Below are positions 8,383 through 15,430 of a DNA stretch of 64,000 nt, piece after piece (the first letter of the stretch is position 1; the number at the start of each line of letters is the position of its first letter). The DNA is from Marinobacterium ramblicola. GTDB taxonomy: Bacteria > Pseudomonadota > Gammaproteobacteria > Pseudomonadales > Balneatricaceae. The position numbers and the translations under genes are program-made. The stretch covers positions 186,001-250,000 of the forward strand of contig NZ_JAHREP010000003.1 in the NCBI RefSeq assembly GCF_019084545.1, in the 5' to 3' direction. The notes under the pieces were generated by a model. The model saw only the letters and a list, made by a program, of their open reading frames with translations, was not told the origin of the DNA and made no database searches.

Positions 8383-9219
8383 ATGTCGGAACCCGTTCTT
8401 TATATAGTGGCGACCCCTATAGGCAATCTGGGCGATCTCTCTCCCCGGGCGCAGGAGGTGCTCGCCGCTGCCGATCTGATCGCGGCGGAGGATACCCGCC
8501 ACACCGGTCGCCTGCTCGCGCACTTTAACATTAAAGCCCCGATGATTTCAGTGCATGATCACAACGAACGTCAACGTGCGGATCTGATTATCAAACATCT
8601 GCAGCAGGGGGAGCTGATTGCACTGGTGTCGGACGCGGGCACGCCGCTGATCTCCGATCCCGGATTTTTTCTGGTGCGTGCGGTGCGCGATGCGGGATTT
8701 CGAGTGTCGCCGGTGCCCGGTTGCTGTGCCTTTATTGCGGCGCTGAGCGCCTCTGGCTTGCCGTCCGACCGGTTTCTGTTCGAAGGTTTTTTGCCATCGA
8801 AGAGCGGGGCGCGCAAGCAGCGTCTCGAAGCGCTCAAGGATCAGGTGCCGACACTGGTGTTCTATGAATCGACACACCGCATTCTTGCCAGTCTAGAGGA
8901 TATGAGTGCCATTTTCGGTGCAGATCGTTACGCGGTTGTCGCGCGTGAGCTGACCAAAACATTCGAGACCATTCAGGGTGGTGAGTTGAACGTGTTGCTC
9001 GAATGGATGAGGGTCGATTCCAACCAGCAGAGGGGGGAGTTCGTTGTGCTGGTGCATGGCGCCGCAGAGAAGGCCGAGGTCGATATAAATCCTGAGGCGC
9101 TGCGTATCCTCCAGCTCCTGAGTGAGGAACTGCCACCGAAGAGGGCGGCAGCGGTGGCGGAAAAGATAACCGGGGTGAAAAAGAGCAAGCTCTATCAGGC
9201 CTTGATCGGCCAGGGGTGA
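8383..9219 (+). CDS. rsmI: 16S rRNA (cytidine1402-2'-O)-methyltransferase
   Basis: RsmI 2'-O-methylates C1402 in the decoding centre, next to the base methylated by RsmH (also in this window). The 278-residue protein has the tetrapyrrole-methylase fold: YIVATPIGNLGDLSPRA at the N-terminus, IAAEDTRHTGRLL, LVSDAGTPLISDPG, the PGCCAFIAALSASGLPSDRF block and VVARELTKTFET. The ATG at 8383 gives the canonical start; an in-frame ATG at 8365 would add six residues. It is divergent from lpoA and followed by rnpB, a classical gammaproteobacterial order. Confidence 0.95.
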   Translation: MSEPVLYIVATPIGNLGDLSPRAQEVLAAADLIAAEDTRHTGRLLAHFNIKAPMISVHDHNERQRADLIIKHLQQGELIALVSDAGTPLISDPGFFLVRAVRDAGFRVSPVPGCCAFIAALSASGLPSDRFLFEGFLPSKSGARKQRLEALKDQVPTLVFYESTHRILASLEDMSAIFGADRYAVVARELTKTFETIQGGELNVLLEWMRVDSNQQRGEFVVLVHGAAEKAEVDINPEALRILQLLSEELPPKRAAAVAEKITGVKKSKLYQALIGQG

Positions 9220-9241
9220 TGTTATGGGAAAGCAAATTGCC

Positions 9242-9269
9242 TTGCCTTGAAGCCTGGAGTCGCTATACT
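9242..9269 (+). promoter_or_regulatory. Promoter of rnpB
   Basis: TTGCCT (9242-9247) and TATACT (9264-9269) with a 16-base spacer lie 8 bases before the predicted 5' end of RNase P RNA and just after the rsmI stop. The spacing to the RNA start fits transcription beginning near 9277. Confidence 0.7.
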
Positions 9270-9276
9270 GCGCGCC

Positions 9277-9629
9277 GGGAGTCTGCCAGACAATCGCTGC
9301 TGCGTTCGCGCAGGGGAGGAAAGTCCGGGCTCTATAGGGCAGGGTGCCAGATAACGTCTGGGCGGCGTGAGCCGACGGAAAGTGCAACAGAAAGTATACC
9401 GCCTAAGCAGTCTTCGGATTGCCGGTAAGGTTGAAATGGTGCGGTAAGAGCGCACCGCGTGGGTGGTAACACTCCACGGCGATGGAAAACCCCACCCGGA
9501 GCAAGACCAAATAGGGACCCTTAAGGCGTGGCCCGCGCCGGGTCCGGGTAGGTTGCTTGAGGCCTGTGGTGACGCAGGTCCTAGATGAATGATTGTCCAC
9601 GACAAAACCCGGCTTACCGGCAGACTCCC
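9277..9629 (+). ncRNA. rnpB: RNase P catalytic RNA (M1 RNA), bacterial class A
   Basis: The ribozyme that removes 5' leaders from pre-tRNAs. The conserved blocks are all present in order: GAGGAAAGTCCGGGCT near the 5' end, AGGGCAGGGTGCCAG, GTGCAACAGAAAG, GGTGCGGTAAGAGCGCACCG, the GGTAACACTCC block, CCACCCGGAGCAAGACCAAA with TAGGGACCC, CTTGAGG, and the 3' GATGAATGATTGTCCACGAC with ACAAAACCCGGCTTA. The 5' end (GGGAGTCTG at 9277) pairs with the 3' end (CAGACTCCC ending at 9629) as helix P1, which sets the boundaries of about 353 nt. I see no T-tract terminator directly after it. Confidence 0.97.
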
Positions 9630-9716
9630 ATCTCCCATTCCCCACCTGTAGTTTGTTCCAAGCGCCCTGATACGCTCCCCAGGGTTATGGCGGTCAGGCT
9701 GATGTCGGTGCGTGTC

Positions 9717-10943
9717 TCAGTCCCGGATTGCCCGGATTGCCCGGGTGGCCTCCAGTACCCAGTTGAGCGCCTCCTGCTCTGCGGCGCTGAGGGTGCTGTC
9801 GTCGAATCTACCGCTAAGTTGATCCCAGCGAGCTTCCAGACATGCCTGGCTTTCATTGATCAGCAGTCCCACATCCCCTTCGCGGAACAGTATTGATCGG
9901 CGCAGGCCGTCGTTCAGTGGAAGGTGCTCGATGATCGATGCCAACGGCATGGTAAAGAGGGCGTCCAGGCCGGAAAGCAGGCCTGCCATGAATGCGGTAT
10001 CCGGGCGCACAAGGCCGCTTTCCACGGCAAGTCGTTCGCACATGGAGGCTCGGGTCAGGATCTGTCGCGAGAGTTCCGGTGACTGGTGAGTCTGTGGTGA
10101 GGTCAGGCTGATCAGCAGAGCCCAGCGGCGCAACTCTTCCAGTCCGAGCAGAGTGATCGCTTCGGATATGCTGGATACTTCACGACGCAGCGCAAACTGC
10201 GCGGAATTCAACAGACGTAAAATTTTGACGCACAGCTGTGGGTCTTGGTTGATCACCTTCTCCAGTGCCGATACCGAAACCTCCTCCTGATTAAGTGCGG
10301 CTAGCAGCTCAAGCAGGATCAGACGGTTGGACGATAGCTGGCGTCCGGAGACCAACTGCGGACGGCTCAGGAAAAAGCCCTGAAACAGTTTGAAACCGAG
10401 CGTTTTGCACAGCTCCAGCTCATCCATTGTTTCCACTTTCTCGGCCAGGAGTACCACCGGGTACGGCTTGATCCTTCTAACCTGCTCCTCAATAAGTTGG
10501 GGGCCCAATTGGCGTATATCCAGCTTCACGATATGGGCCAGTTCGAGCAAAGGTTCATAGCCTGGTTTCAATACAAAGTCGTCCAGAGCGAGCTTGAACC
10601 CCGCCTTTCGAAGCGCTTTCAGGCGCGCAATCACTGGAGGAGAGGGCGACACATCTTCGAGTATCTCCAGCACCAGGTGTTCACGTGGCAGAGACGGAAG
10701 CTGTTTGTCGAGTAGCAGGCGTTCGCCGAAATTGACGAATGCCGGCAGCAGACGGTAGGTCCCTGAATCGAATACGCTGGTGTAGGTGTTGAGCAGGACT
10801 TCGCAGGTGGCGCGGCAGGTGTCGTCGGAGGAGAGTACCGCGCGCGTGAAGTCAGGAGCGCTACGGTACAACAGTTCGTACCCGACCACTTTCAGGTCGC
10901 GATCAAAGATCGGTTGGCGAGCAAGTAGTATGTCGAGGTTCAT
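9717..10943 (-). CDS. YuxH-type EAL-HDOD signalling protein
   Basis: The 408-residue protein joins an N-terminal EAL-like domain (about residues 1-195) to a HDOD domain (about 200-400). In the EAL half the first motif is GYELLYR (ELL instead of EAL); N71, DDF at 121-123, KLD, AEKVE and QGFFLSRP are kept but the Gly of DDFG is replaced by Val. The HDOD half contains INQDPQLCVKILRLLNSA and ISEAITLLGLEELRRWALL. Relatives bind or sense c-di-GMP in motility and biofilm control; catalysis here is doubtful. The start at 10943 is the Met of MNLDILLARQPIFD and overlaps by ATGA the stop of a small upstream ORF. Confidence 0.88.
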   Translation of the reverse strand: MNLDILLARQPIFDRDLKVVGYELLYRSAPDFTRAVLSSDDTCRATCEVLLNTYTSVFDSGTYRLLPAFVNFGERLLLDKQLPSLPREHLVLEILEDVSPSPPVIARLKALRKAGFKLALDDFVLKPGYEPLLELAHIVKLDIRQLGPQLIEEQVRRIKPYPVVLLAEKVETMDELELCKTLGFKLFQGFFLSRPQLVSGRQLSSNRLILLELLAALNQEEVSVSALEKVINQDPQLCVKILRLLNSAQFALRREVSSISEAITLLGLEELRRWALLISLTSPQTHQSPELSRQILTRASMCERLAVESGLVRPDTAFMAGLLSGLDALFTMPLASIIEHLPLNDGLRRSILFREGDVGLLINESQACLEARWDQLSGRFDDSTLSAAEQEALNWVLEATRAIRAIRD

Positions 10944-11125
10944 ATTTCCGAGTGTGGCCGCTGGGTGGTAGGGGGATTCTGATGTAATTCGGAGACGGAT
11001 TCCAGAGGCAGGTTTGGCGGCGGTAATTTGATATGGCAAAAAACCAGGTGATCATCGGGATTGGAGATATGGATTTGCAAAGGGTTTAGCTGGTCAGCTT
11101 GCTGTTTGTAACCATATAGAGTCAC
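10940..11125 (-). CDS. Small 61-residue protein translationally coupled to the EAL-HDOD gene
   Basis: I do not recognise this product. The case for a real gene rests on signals. A perfect AGGAGG (complement of 11131-11136) lies five bases before a GTG start at 11125. The reading frame runs 61 codons, and its TGA overlaps the ATG of the EAL-HDOD gene as ATGA, the usual mark of coupled translation. The peptide is soluble-looking, with a hydrophobic centre (HLVFCHIKL) and a Pro/Asn-rich C-terminal half. Nothing in it suggests a signal peptide or membrane span. It may instead be a leader ORF controlling the downstream gene. Confidence 0.6.
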   Translation of the reverse strand: MTLYGYKQQADQLNPLQIHISNPDDHLVFCHIKLPPPNLPLESVSELHQNPPTTQRPHSEI

Positions 11126-11257
11126 TTGTACCTCCTTTTCTAATTTATGAAGGTGAGGGGTGTTATTGGGTTGAACATCTCCTATGTTTAATTGTCCACT
11201 GCAGGCGCTAGCAATTTTTGCTAGAGTTTCAAACGGACGTTTAGCTGGAGGTGTCCG
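11126..11257. other. Divergent intergenic region between the small ORF and the secreted Gly-rich protein
   Basis: These 132 bases must hold the promoters for both the leftward small ORF/EAL-HDOD pair and the rightward 11258 gene. The region is notably AT-rich relative to its neighbours. I see no convincing -35/-10 pair at good spacing and no clear operator. The rightward gene has GGAGG eight bases or less ahead of its ATG. Confidence 0.4.
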
Positions 11258-12325
11258 ATGGGAATTAAAAAACTGACTGTATCTGTTTTAACGATAATGG
11301 GACTTGCTGTTGCGCCGGTGCTGGTTGATCAATTGCCACAGATTGATCTGGGAAGCCAGGCACATGCTAAAGGCGGCAACGGCGGTGGTAATGGTGGCGG
11401 AAACGGCGGCGGAAACGGCGGTGGCAACGGCGGTGGCAACGGCAACGGCGGTGGCAATGCTGGTGGTAACGGCAACGGACAGGGTGCCGAAACTGCTGGT
11501 GCCAATGGTGCTGCAGGGCAGGGCAAGGCAAATGGCTTTGGTCATGCCGATAATGCCTCCAACGGTGCGCATGGGTTGGGTAACAACAGGGGCGCGTTGG
11601 CAAGTGCGATGGGCGCGTTGAATGCGGCTCACGCATCCCCTACGGCGCTGGAGCACGCAGCCCCTACGTCTCGTGTGGGGATGCTTGCTGCCTACGCCGC
11701 AACCGTTCAGGCGGGTGTGGATCTGGCGGCGGAGATCGAGGCGTTGGCTGATCAGGTGGCTTCGTTCGAGCAGGATCTGGGTTTGGCGCAGGATACCTTG
11801 GCTGCTGCTCAGCAAGAGTTGGCGGCAGCACAAGATAACGCGACCGCGGCTCAAGCTGACCTGGCATCTGCGCAGGCGGATCTAACCCAGGCTCAAACCG
11901 ATCTGCAGTCGGCTCTGGATGCACAGACTGCTCTGGAAGCGGATGCAACCGAGCAGGAAGTAGCCGATGCACAGGCGGCTGTCGATAGTGCGCAGTCTGC
12001 AGTGGAGGATGCGCAGGGCGCGGTCTCCGATGCTGAGCTGGCCGCGGCAAGCGCCGATACGGCTGTCGCCGATGCGGAAACGGATGTCACGGATGCCGAA
12101 ACCGAGCTTGCTTCGGTGCAGTCATCCTATGACGGCGCTGTTGCGGATCTGGCCGAGATAGAGGGGCAGTTGGATGGGCAGGCCCAGACCGAGGTGACGG
12201 CGCTGGGCGAGATCACCAACAAGTCACTCTCGCCCGACGTAGTAGCCGCAGTGAATGACCTGCTGGGGGTTACTTCCTCCGTTGAGGATGAGGTGGCCGA
12301 TCTAACCGGTGACTCTGAAGGCTAA
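11258..12325 (+). CDS. Secreted glycine-rich / alanine-rich coiled-coil protein, function unknown
   Basis: The 355-residue product has three zones. Residues 1-37 are an export signal ending near AQAHAKG. Residues 38-75 are a low-complexity run of GGN/GNG triplet units. After a NAAHASPTALEHAAPTSRVG block (about 125-145), residues 155-310 are a long coiled coil with heptad-like AQ/AD/LA repeats, very acidic and free of cysteine. The C-terminus is acidic (VADLTGDSEG). I do not recognise a characterised homologue. Composition suggests an extracellular or periplasmic structural or matrix protein. A GGAGGTG binding site precedes the ATG at 11258. Confidence 0.75.
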   Translation: MGIKKLTVSVLTIMGLAVAPVLVDQLPQIDLGSQAHAKGGNGGGNGGGNGGGNGGGNGGGNGNGGGNAGGNGNGQGAETAGANGAAGQGKANGFGHADNASNGAHGLGNNRGALASAMGALNAAHASPTALEHAAPTSRVGMLAAYAATVQAGVDLAAEIEALADQVASFEQDLGLAQDTLAAAQQELAAAQDNATAAQADLASAQADLTQAQTDLQSALDAQTALEADATEQEVADAQAAVDSAQSAVEDAQGAVSDAELAAASADTAVADAETDVTDAETELASVQSSYDGAVADLAEIEGQLDGQAQTEVTALGEITNKSLSPDVVAAVNDLLGVTSSVEDEVADLTGDSEG

Positions 12326-12338
12326 GTCTTTAGCGCGA

Positions 12339-12359
12339 GGAGCGGCTTAGCGCCGCTCC
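12339..12359. other. Perfect hairpin between convergent genes
   Basis: GGAGCGGC and GCCGCTCC pair over 8 bp around a TTAGC loop, spanning the stop codon of the leftward Sel1 gene and lying 14 bases after the rightward gene. There is no T tract on either side, so termination would have to be weak or Rho-assisted; it may protect the 3' ends of both transcripts. Confidence 0.45.
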
Positions 12360-13168
12360 GGGAGTTTGCGTAGCGCCTCTATCAGCTCGCTGAGCGAGGC
12401 GCTACGCTTCATAAACTGGCGCGATGCGCTTTCCGTTTGTTGTCCCCAAACTCCATCGGCATAGCCTGTCGAATAGCCCAGGGTGCGTAATCGGGTTTGT
12501 ATATACCGGATCTGGTAACGTTTTCTTAATGCGTCATCCGTCAGGTTGGTCGGGGTGAAGTGATTGTTTTCGGTTGGGTGGCTAAGCTTCTCGAGCAGTT
12601 CCTTGGCGCGCAGACTGCCTCTGTTGGCAGCGGTGTTGAGCCAGGTTAGCCCTTGACGCGTATTTTTGATGCTGCCTATTCCGGTCAGATAACTGGTTCC
12701 GAGTAGATATTGTGCCTCCGAGTAGCCCATCTCGGCGGCCTGTCCTATCCAGTGAATGCCCCAGGCGGGTTCGGCCTCGGTCCCATAGCCGTTGAAGTAG
12801 ATCTCGCCGAGGTAATGCATCGCCTCTCGGTGATGTTTGTCGGCGGCCAGTTCAAGCCATTTTCGAGCCTGTTCATAGTTCAGTGCGGTTCCGCGCCCCA
12901 GATAATAGGCCATGCCGAGCATGTATTGAGCGTCGGTGTGTCCGCTTGAAGCGGCTTTTTCGAAGTAACTCAGGCCCTGTGCGTAGTTTTGTTCGACATC
13001 GGCGCCGGTGGTGAAATGCAGTCCCATTTGATACTGGGACTCGATGTCGCCGGCATCGGCTTTGCGTGCCAGTTCCTGGGTGGGTGTATTGCTGTTGAGC
13101 AATTGTAACTGGGTACATCCGCCAAGTATCAGGGCACTGGCAAATGCCAGGGCGAGTACGGGTTTCAT
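12347..13168 (-). CDS. Sel1-repeat lipoprotein with C-terminal peptidoglycan-binding-like domain
   Basis: The 273-residue protein has a lipobox (LGGC) after a short signal, then about four Sel1/TPR-like repeats (residues 30-195), visible as A..G...AQY.LG..Y..G.G....Y..A..W...AA patterns. The C-terminal 60 residues (RYIQTRLRTLGYSTGYADGVWGQQTESASRQF) resemble a PG_binding_1 domain, in which a repeat of this form contacts the cell wall. This combination suggests an envelope scaffold tethered by lipid and resting on peptidoglycan. The partner is unknown. It is convergent with the secreted coiled-coil gene. Confidence 0.8.
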   Translation of the reverse strand: MKPVLALAFASALILGGCTQLQLLNSNTPTQELARKADAGDIESQYQMGLHFTTGADVEQNYAQGLSYFEKAASSGHTDAQYMLGMAYYLGRGTALNYEQARKWLELAADKHHREAMHYLGEIYFNGYGTEAEPAWGIHWIGQAAEMGYSEAQYLLGTSYLTGIGSIKNTRQGLTWLNTAANRGSLRAKELLEKLSHPTENNHFTPTNLTDDALRKRYQIRYIQTRLRTLGYSTGYADGVWGQQTESASRQFMKRSASLSELIEALRKLPERR

Positions 13169-13522
13169 GTTCCGAACATCTCCTTATTTAGTGGTGGATT
13201 GATCCCTCGGTCCGATTTAACGGCTGTCGATGGAGGGTTTTTTGCGCATGAAAGTTTTCGAGGGTTCTGCAGCCTATAAGTTTCCGGTTGCGCGTGTTTT
13301 TTTCAGTTAGCGCCTCGAAAGGTGCATTGGGCATCCATCTGGCTGGGTTCGGGCATCGGGCTATTTCTCCTGCTGTAGAGGCTGTTCGTTTTGTGATCAG
13401 TGGTCAGGGGTTTCCGCTTTGATGTTCACGCCAGGGGTGGTGCTGTATCGATCCGGCTGTGAGCTTGAATGAAATGGATTCAGTATCGCTCCAGGCTGGG
13501 GTTTGGGCCTCGGTGCCCGGCC
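13169..13522. other. Intergenic region between the Sel1 lipoprotein gene and the dcw promoter
   Basis: About 350 bases upstream of the mra promoter. It must contain the leftward promoter of the Sel1 gene. I see no conserved gene, no tRNA and no repeat. A 124-codon frame begins at 13469, but it runs mostly through mraZ in another frame and is discounted. Confidence 0.5.
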
Positions 13523-13551
13523 TTGATTTGGCTAGTCTTCCTACCTATAGT
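13523..13551 (+). promoter_or_regulatory. Pmra: sigma70 promoter of the division and cell-wall cluster
   Basis: TTGATT (13523-13528) and TATAGT (13546-13551) are separated by the ideal 17 bases. Initiation about seven bases later would put the MraZ repeats immediately downstream of the start, which fits repression. No other good promoter lies between here and ftsZ in the gaps, which are tiny. Confidence 0.75.
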
Positions 13552-13560
13552 GTCGCATAG

Positions 13561-13595
13561 TGGTTTAAAGTGGGTAAAAGTGGGTAATTTTGGAG
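13561..13595 (+). promoter_or_regulatory. MraZ operator: four TGGNN repeats at 10-bp period
   Basis: TGGTT (13561), TGGGT (13571), TGGGT (13581) and TGGAG (13591) recur at exactly 10-bp spacing. MraZ in E. coli is known to bind TGGGN repeats separated by 5 bases ahead of its own gene. The fourth unit also supplies the GGAG ribosome binding site for mraZ, so protein binding would block both transcription and the leader. Confidence 0.85.
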
Positions 13596-13602
13596 AGCCC
13601 CG

Positions 13603-14067
13603 ATGGGGATCATGTTCCGCGGAGTCAATCCGATCAATCTCGATAGCAAGGGGCGCCTGGCGATCCCGGCCCGCTATCGCGAGTCGATCGCGGAGCACTG
13701 CGAGGGGAAAATGGTCGCCACCATCGATACCGAGTCCAAATGCCTGCTGCTTTATCCACAGCCGGAATGGGATGAGATCCAGGCCAAGATCGAAGCCTTG
13801 CCCAGTTTTAATCCTGCGGCACGGCGAATTCAGCGGTTATTGATAGGGCATGCCACCGATCTTGATATGGATGGCGCGGGGCGCCTGTTGATGCCGGCTC
13901 CGTTGCGTGAATATGCCGGTTTGGACAAGCGTATCGTGCTGTTGGGGCAGGGGCGGAAATTTGAGATCTGGAGCGAGGAGCTCTGGAATACGACTCGGGA
14001 CGAGTATCTGCAGGACGTTGAAGCAGGTGCTGTGCTGCCCGAGGATATGCAAACACTTTCACTGTAA
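13603..14067 (+). CDS. mraZ: Transcriptional regulator MraZ
   Basis: MraZ is an AbrB-like, ring-forming DNA-binding protein that represses the dcw cluster. The 154-residue protein contains the two tandem SpoVT/AbrB-like halves: [23 protein letters not shown] at the N-terminus and [21 protein letters not shown] in the second half, each with the conserved D.KGR / D.AGR loop. I use the ATG at 13603, which has GGAG seven bases ahead; an ATG at 13612 (MFRG) matches the E. coli start but has a poorer site. Its predicted operator lies just upstream. Confidence 0.95.
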   Translation: MGIMFRGVNPINLDSKGRLAIPARYRESIAEHCEGKMVATIDTESKCLLLYPQPEWDEIQAKIEALPSFNPAARRIQRLLIGHATDLDMDGAGRLLMPAPLREYAGLDKRIVLLGQGRKFEIWSEELWNTTRDEYLQDVEAGAVLPEDMQTLSL

Positions 14068-14087
14068 ACAAGAAGGGGCCTGGCGTC

Positions 14088-15026
14088 ATGCCGCAAGAGT
14101 TCAGCCATACAACGGTGCTGCTGGAGGAGGCTGTCTCGGCTCTTGTGGCGGATCCGGACGGTTTTTACGTGGATGGGACCTTCGGGCGCGGAGGGCATTC
14201 CGAGCGTATTCTGAGCCTGCTAAGCGACAGTGGGCGTTTGATGGCGATCGATAAGGATCCGACGGCGATCCGTCATGCGCAGGCGCGCTTTGCCGATGAG
14301 CCGCGATTCGACATTCGGCACGGCTCTTTTTCTGAGCTCCAACGTTTTGTTGAAGATGCCGGAATGTCGGAGCGGGTGTCCGGCATCCTGCTCGATCTGG
14401 GCGTGAGCTCGCCCCAGCTGGATGACCCGGATCGAGGTTTTAGCTTTCTCAATGATGGTCCTCTGGATATGCGGATGGATACCAGTCGCGGGGAGAGTGC
14501 GGCCGACTGGATAAACCGGGCCGGCGAGGAGGAGATCGCCGATGTCCTGTTCACCTACGGTGAGGAGCGCTTCTCCCGCCGTATGGCCAAGGCGATCGTC
14601 AGTGCCAGGCAGGAAGCGCCGATCACGCGCACCGCGCGACTGGCTGCGATTATCTCCGAGGCGAACCCGCGCTGGGAAAAGGGCAAGCATCCGGCTACCC
14701 GTGCCTTTCAGGGTATTCGCATCCATATCAACCGTGAGCTTGAGGATATCGAGCAGGTGCTGGAGCAGGCCCTGAGCGTGCTGGCAGTGGGTGGGCGTTT
14801 GGTGGTCATCAGTTTTCACTCGCTTGAGGATCGCCTGGTGAAAAGGTTTATCCGCAAGCATGTGAAGGGTGATGAGCATCTGCCGCCGGGTATACCGGTG
14901 ACTCAGGCGATGCTGCGGCAGCGGCTGAAGACGGAGGGGAAGGCGGTGAAAGCCTCGGCGGCTGAGGTCGCAGCGAATCCCCGCTCGCGCAGCGCCGTGA
15001 TGCGCGTGGCGGTGAAAACCGCATGA
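14088..15026 (+). CDS. rsmH: 16S rRNA (cytosine1402-N4)-methyltransferase
   Basis: RsmH (MraW) adds the N4-methyl group to C1402 of 16S rRNA, complementing RsmI at 8383. The 312-residue protein shows the SAM-binding start [17 protein letters not shown], the acidic DKDPTAI end of strand 2, [22 protein letters not shown], and the long inserted helical domain with [32 protein letters not shown] is the C-terminal conserved block. It is the second gene of the cluster. Its stop overlaps the ftsL start by four bases (ATGA). Confidence 0.96.
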   Translation: MPQEFSHTTVLLEEAVSALVADPDGFYVDGTFGRGGHSERILSLLSDSGRLMAIDKDPTAIRHAQARFADEPRFDIRHGSFSELQRFVEDAGMSERVSGILLDLGVSSPQLDDPDRGFSFLNDGPLDMRMDTSRGESAADWINRAGEEEIADVLFTYGEERFSRRMAKAIVSARQEAPITRTARLAAIISEANPRWEKGKHPATRAFQGIRIHINRELEDIEQVLEQALSVLAVGGRLVVISFHSLEDRLVKRFIRKHVKGDEHLPPGIPVTQAMLRQRLKTEGKAVKASAAEVAANPRSRSAVMRVAVKTA

Positions 15027-15430
15027 ATATCTTCCGGCAGCGGCTGGAAAGGGTGAAAGCGCAGTTTATTCGCTCGGCGCAGGAACCTGAGGCCTCGAAT
15101 AGGGTCACTGCGGTGCGTGCCGCTCCGGAAAAGCTGTTGGGTGCCGCTGATTTGGTCAAGCCGGCTGGCGTGATGGCAGTGATGATCGCCTTGGTGCTGG
15201 TGTCCGCGCTGATGGTGATCTACTCGGCGTACGAATATCGGAATCTGTTCAACCGGCATCAGGTATTGAGTTCGCAAGGTGACGAGTTGCAGGTGGAGTG
15301 GGGCCAGTTATTGCTCGAGGAGAGCGCCTGGAGCGCCAATAACCGCGTGGAAACCCAGGCAGAGAAAAAGCTGGATATGAGGATCCCGGAAGCGAAAGGG
15401 ATAGAGATCGTACGGAATGAGTCGCGATAA
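15023..15430 (+). CDS. ftsL: Cell division protein FtsL
   Basis: FtsL is a single-pass, leucine-zipper-like divisome protein that joins FtsB and FtsQ and activates FtsWI. The 135-residue product has an unusually long cytoplasmic N-terminus (about 55 residues), one membrane span ([21 protein letters not shown]), then a periplasmic coiled coil ([30 protein letters not shown]). Sequence conservation in this family is low, so identity comes mainly from topology and its fixed place between rsmH and ftsI. It overlaps ftsI by 14 bases. Confidence 0.9.
   Translation: MNIFRQRLERVKAQFIRSAQEPEASNRVTAVRAAPEKLLGAADLVKPAGVMAVMIALVLVSALMVIYSAYEYRNLFNRHQVLSSQGDELQVEWGQLLLEESAWSANNRVETQAEKKLDMRIPEAKGIEIVRNESR

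Noticed and set aside
9630-9716. A further small RNA after rnpB
   Set aside because: The 87 bases between rnpB and the convergent gene show no promoter, stem-loop with T tract or known motif.
11370-11480. Simple-sequence tract in the GGN-coding region as a contingency locus
   Set aside because: The codons vary (GGC, GGT, GGA, AAC, AAT), so the DNA is not a uniform repeat and units are in multiples of three; phase variation by frameshift is not expected.
13469-13843. 124-codon frame before and across the start of mraZ
   Set aside because: It shares bases with the conserved mraZ in another frame and has no family resemblance; the upstream part is the promoter and operator.
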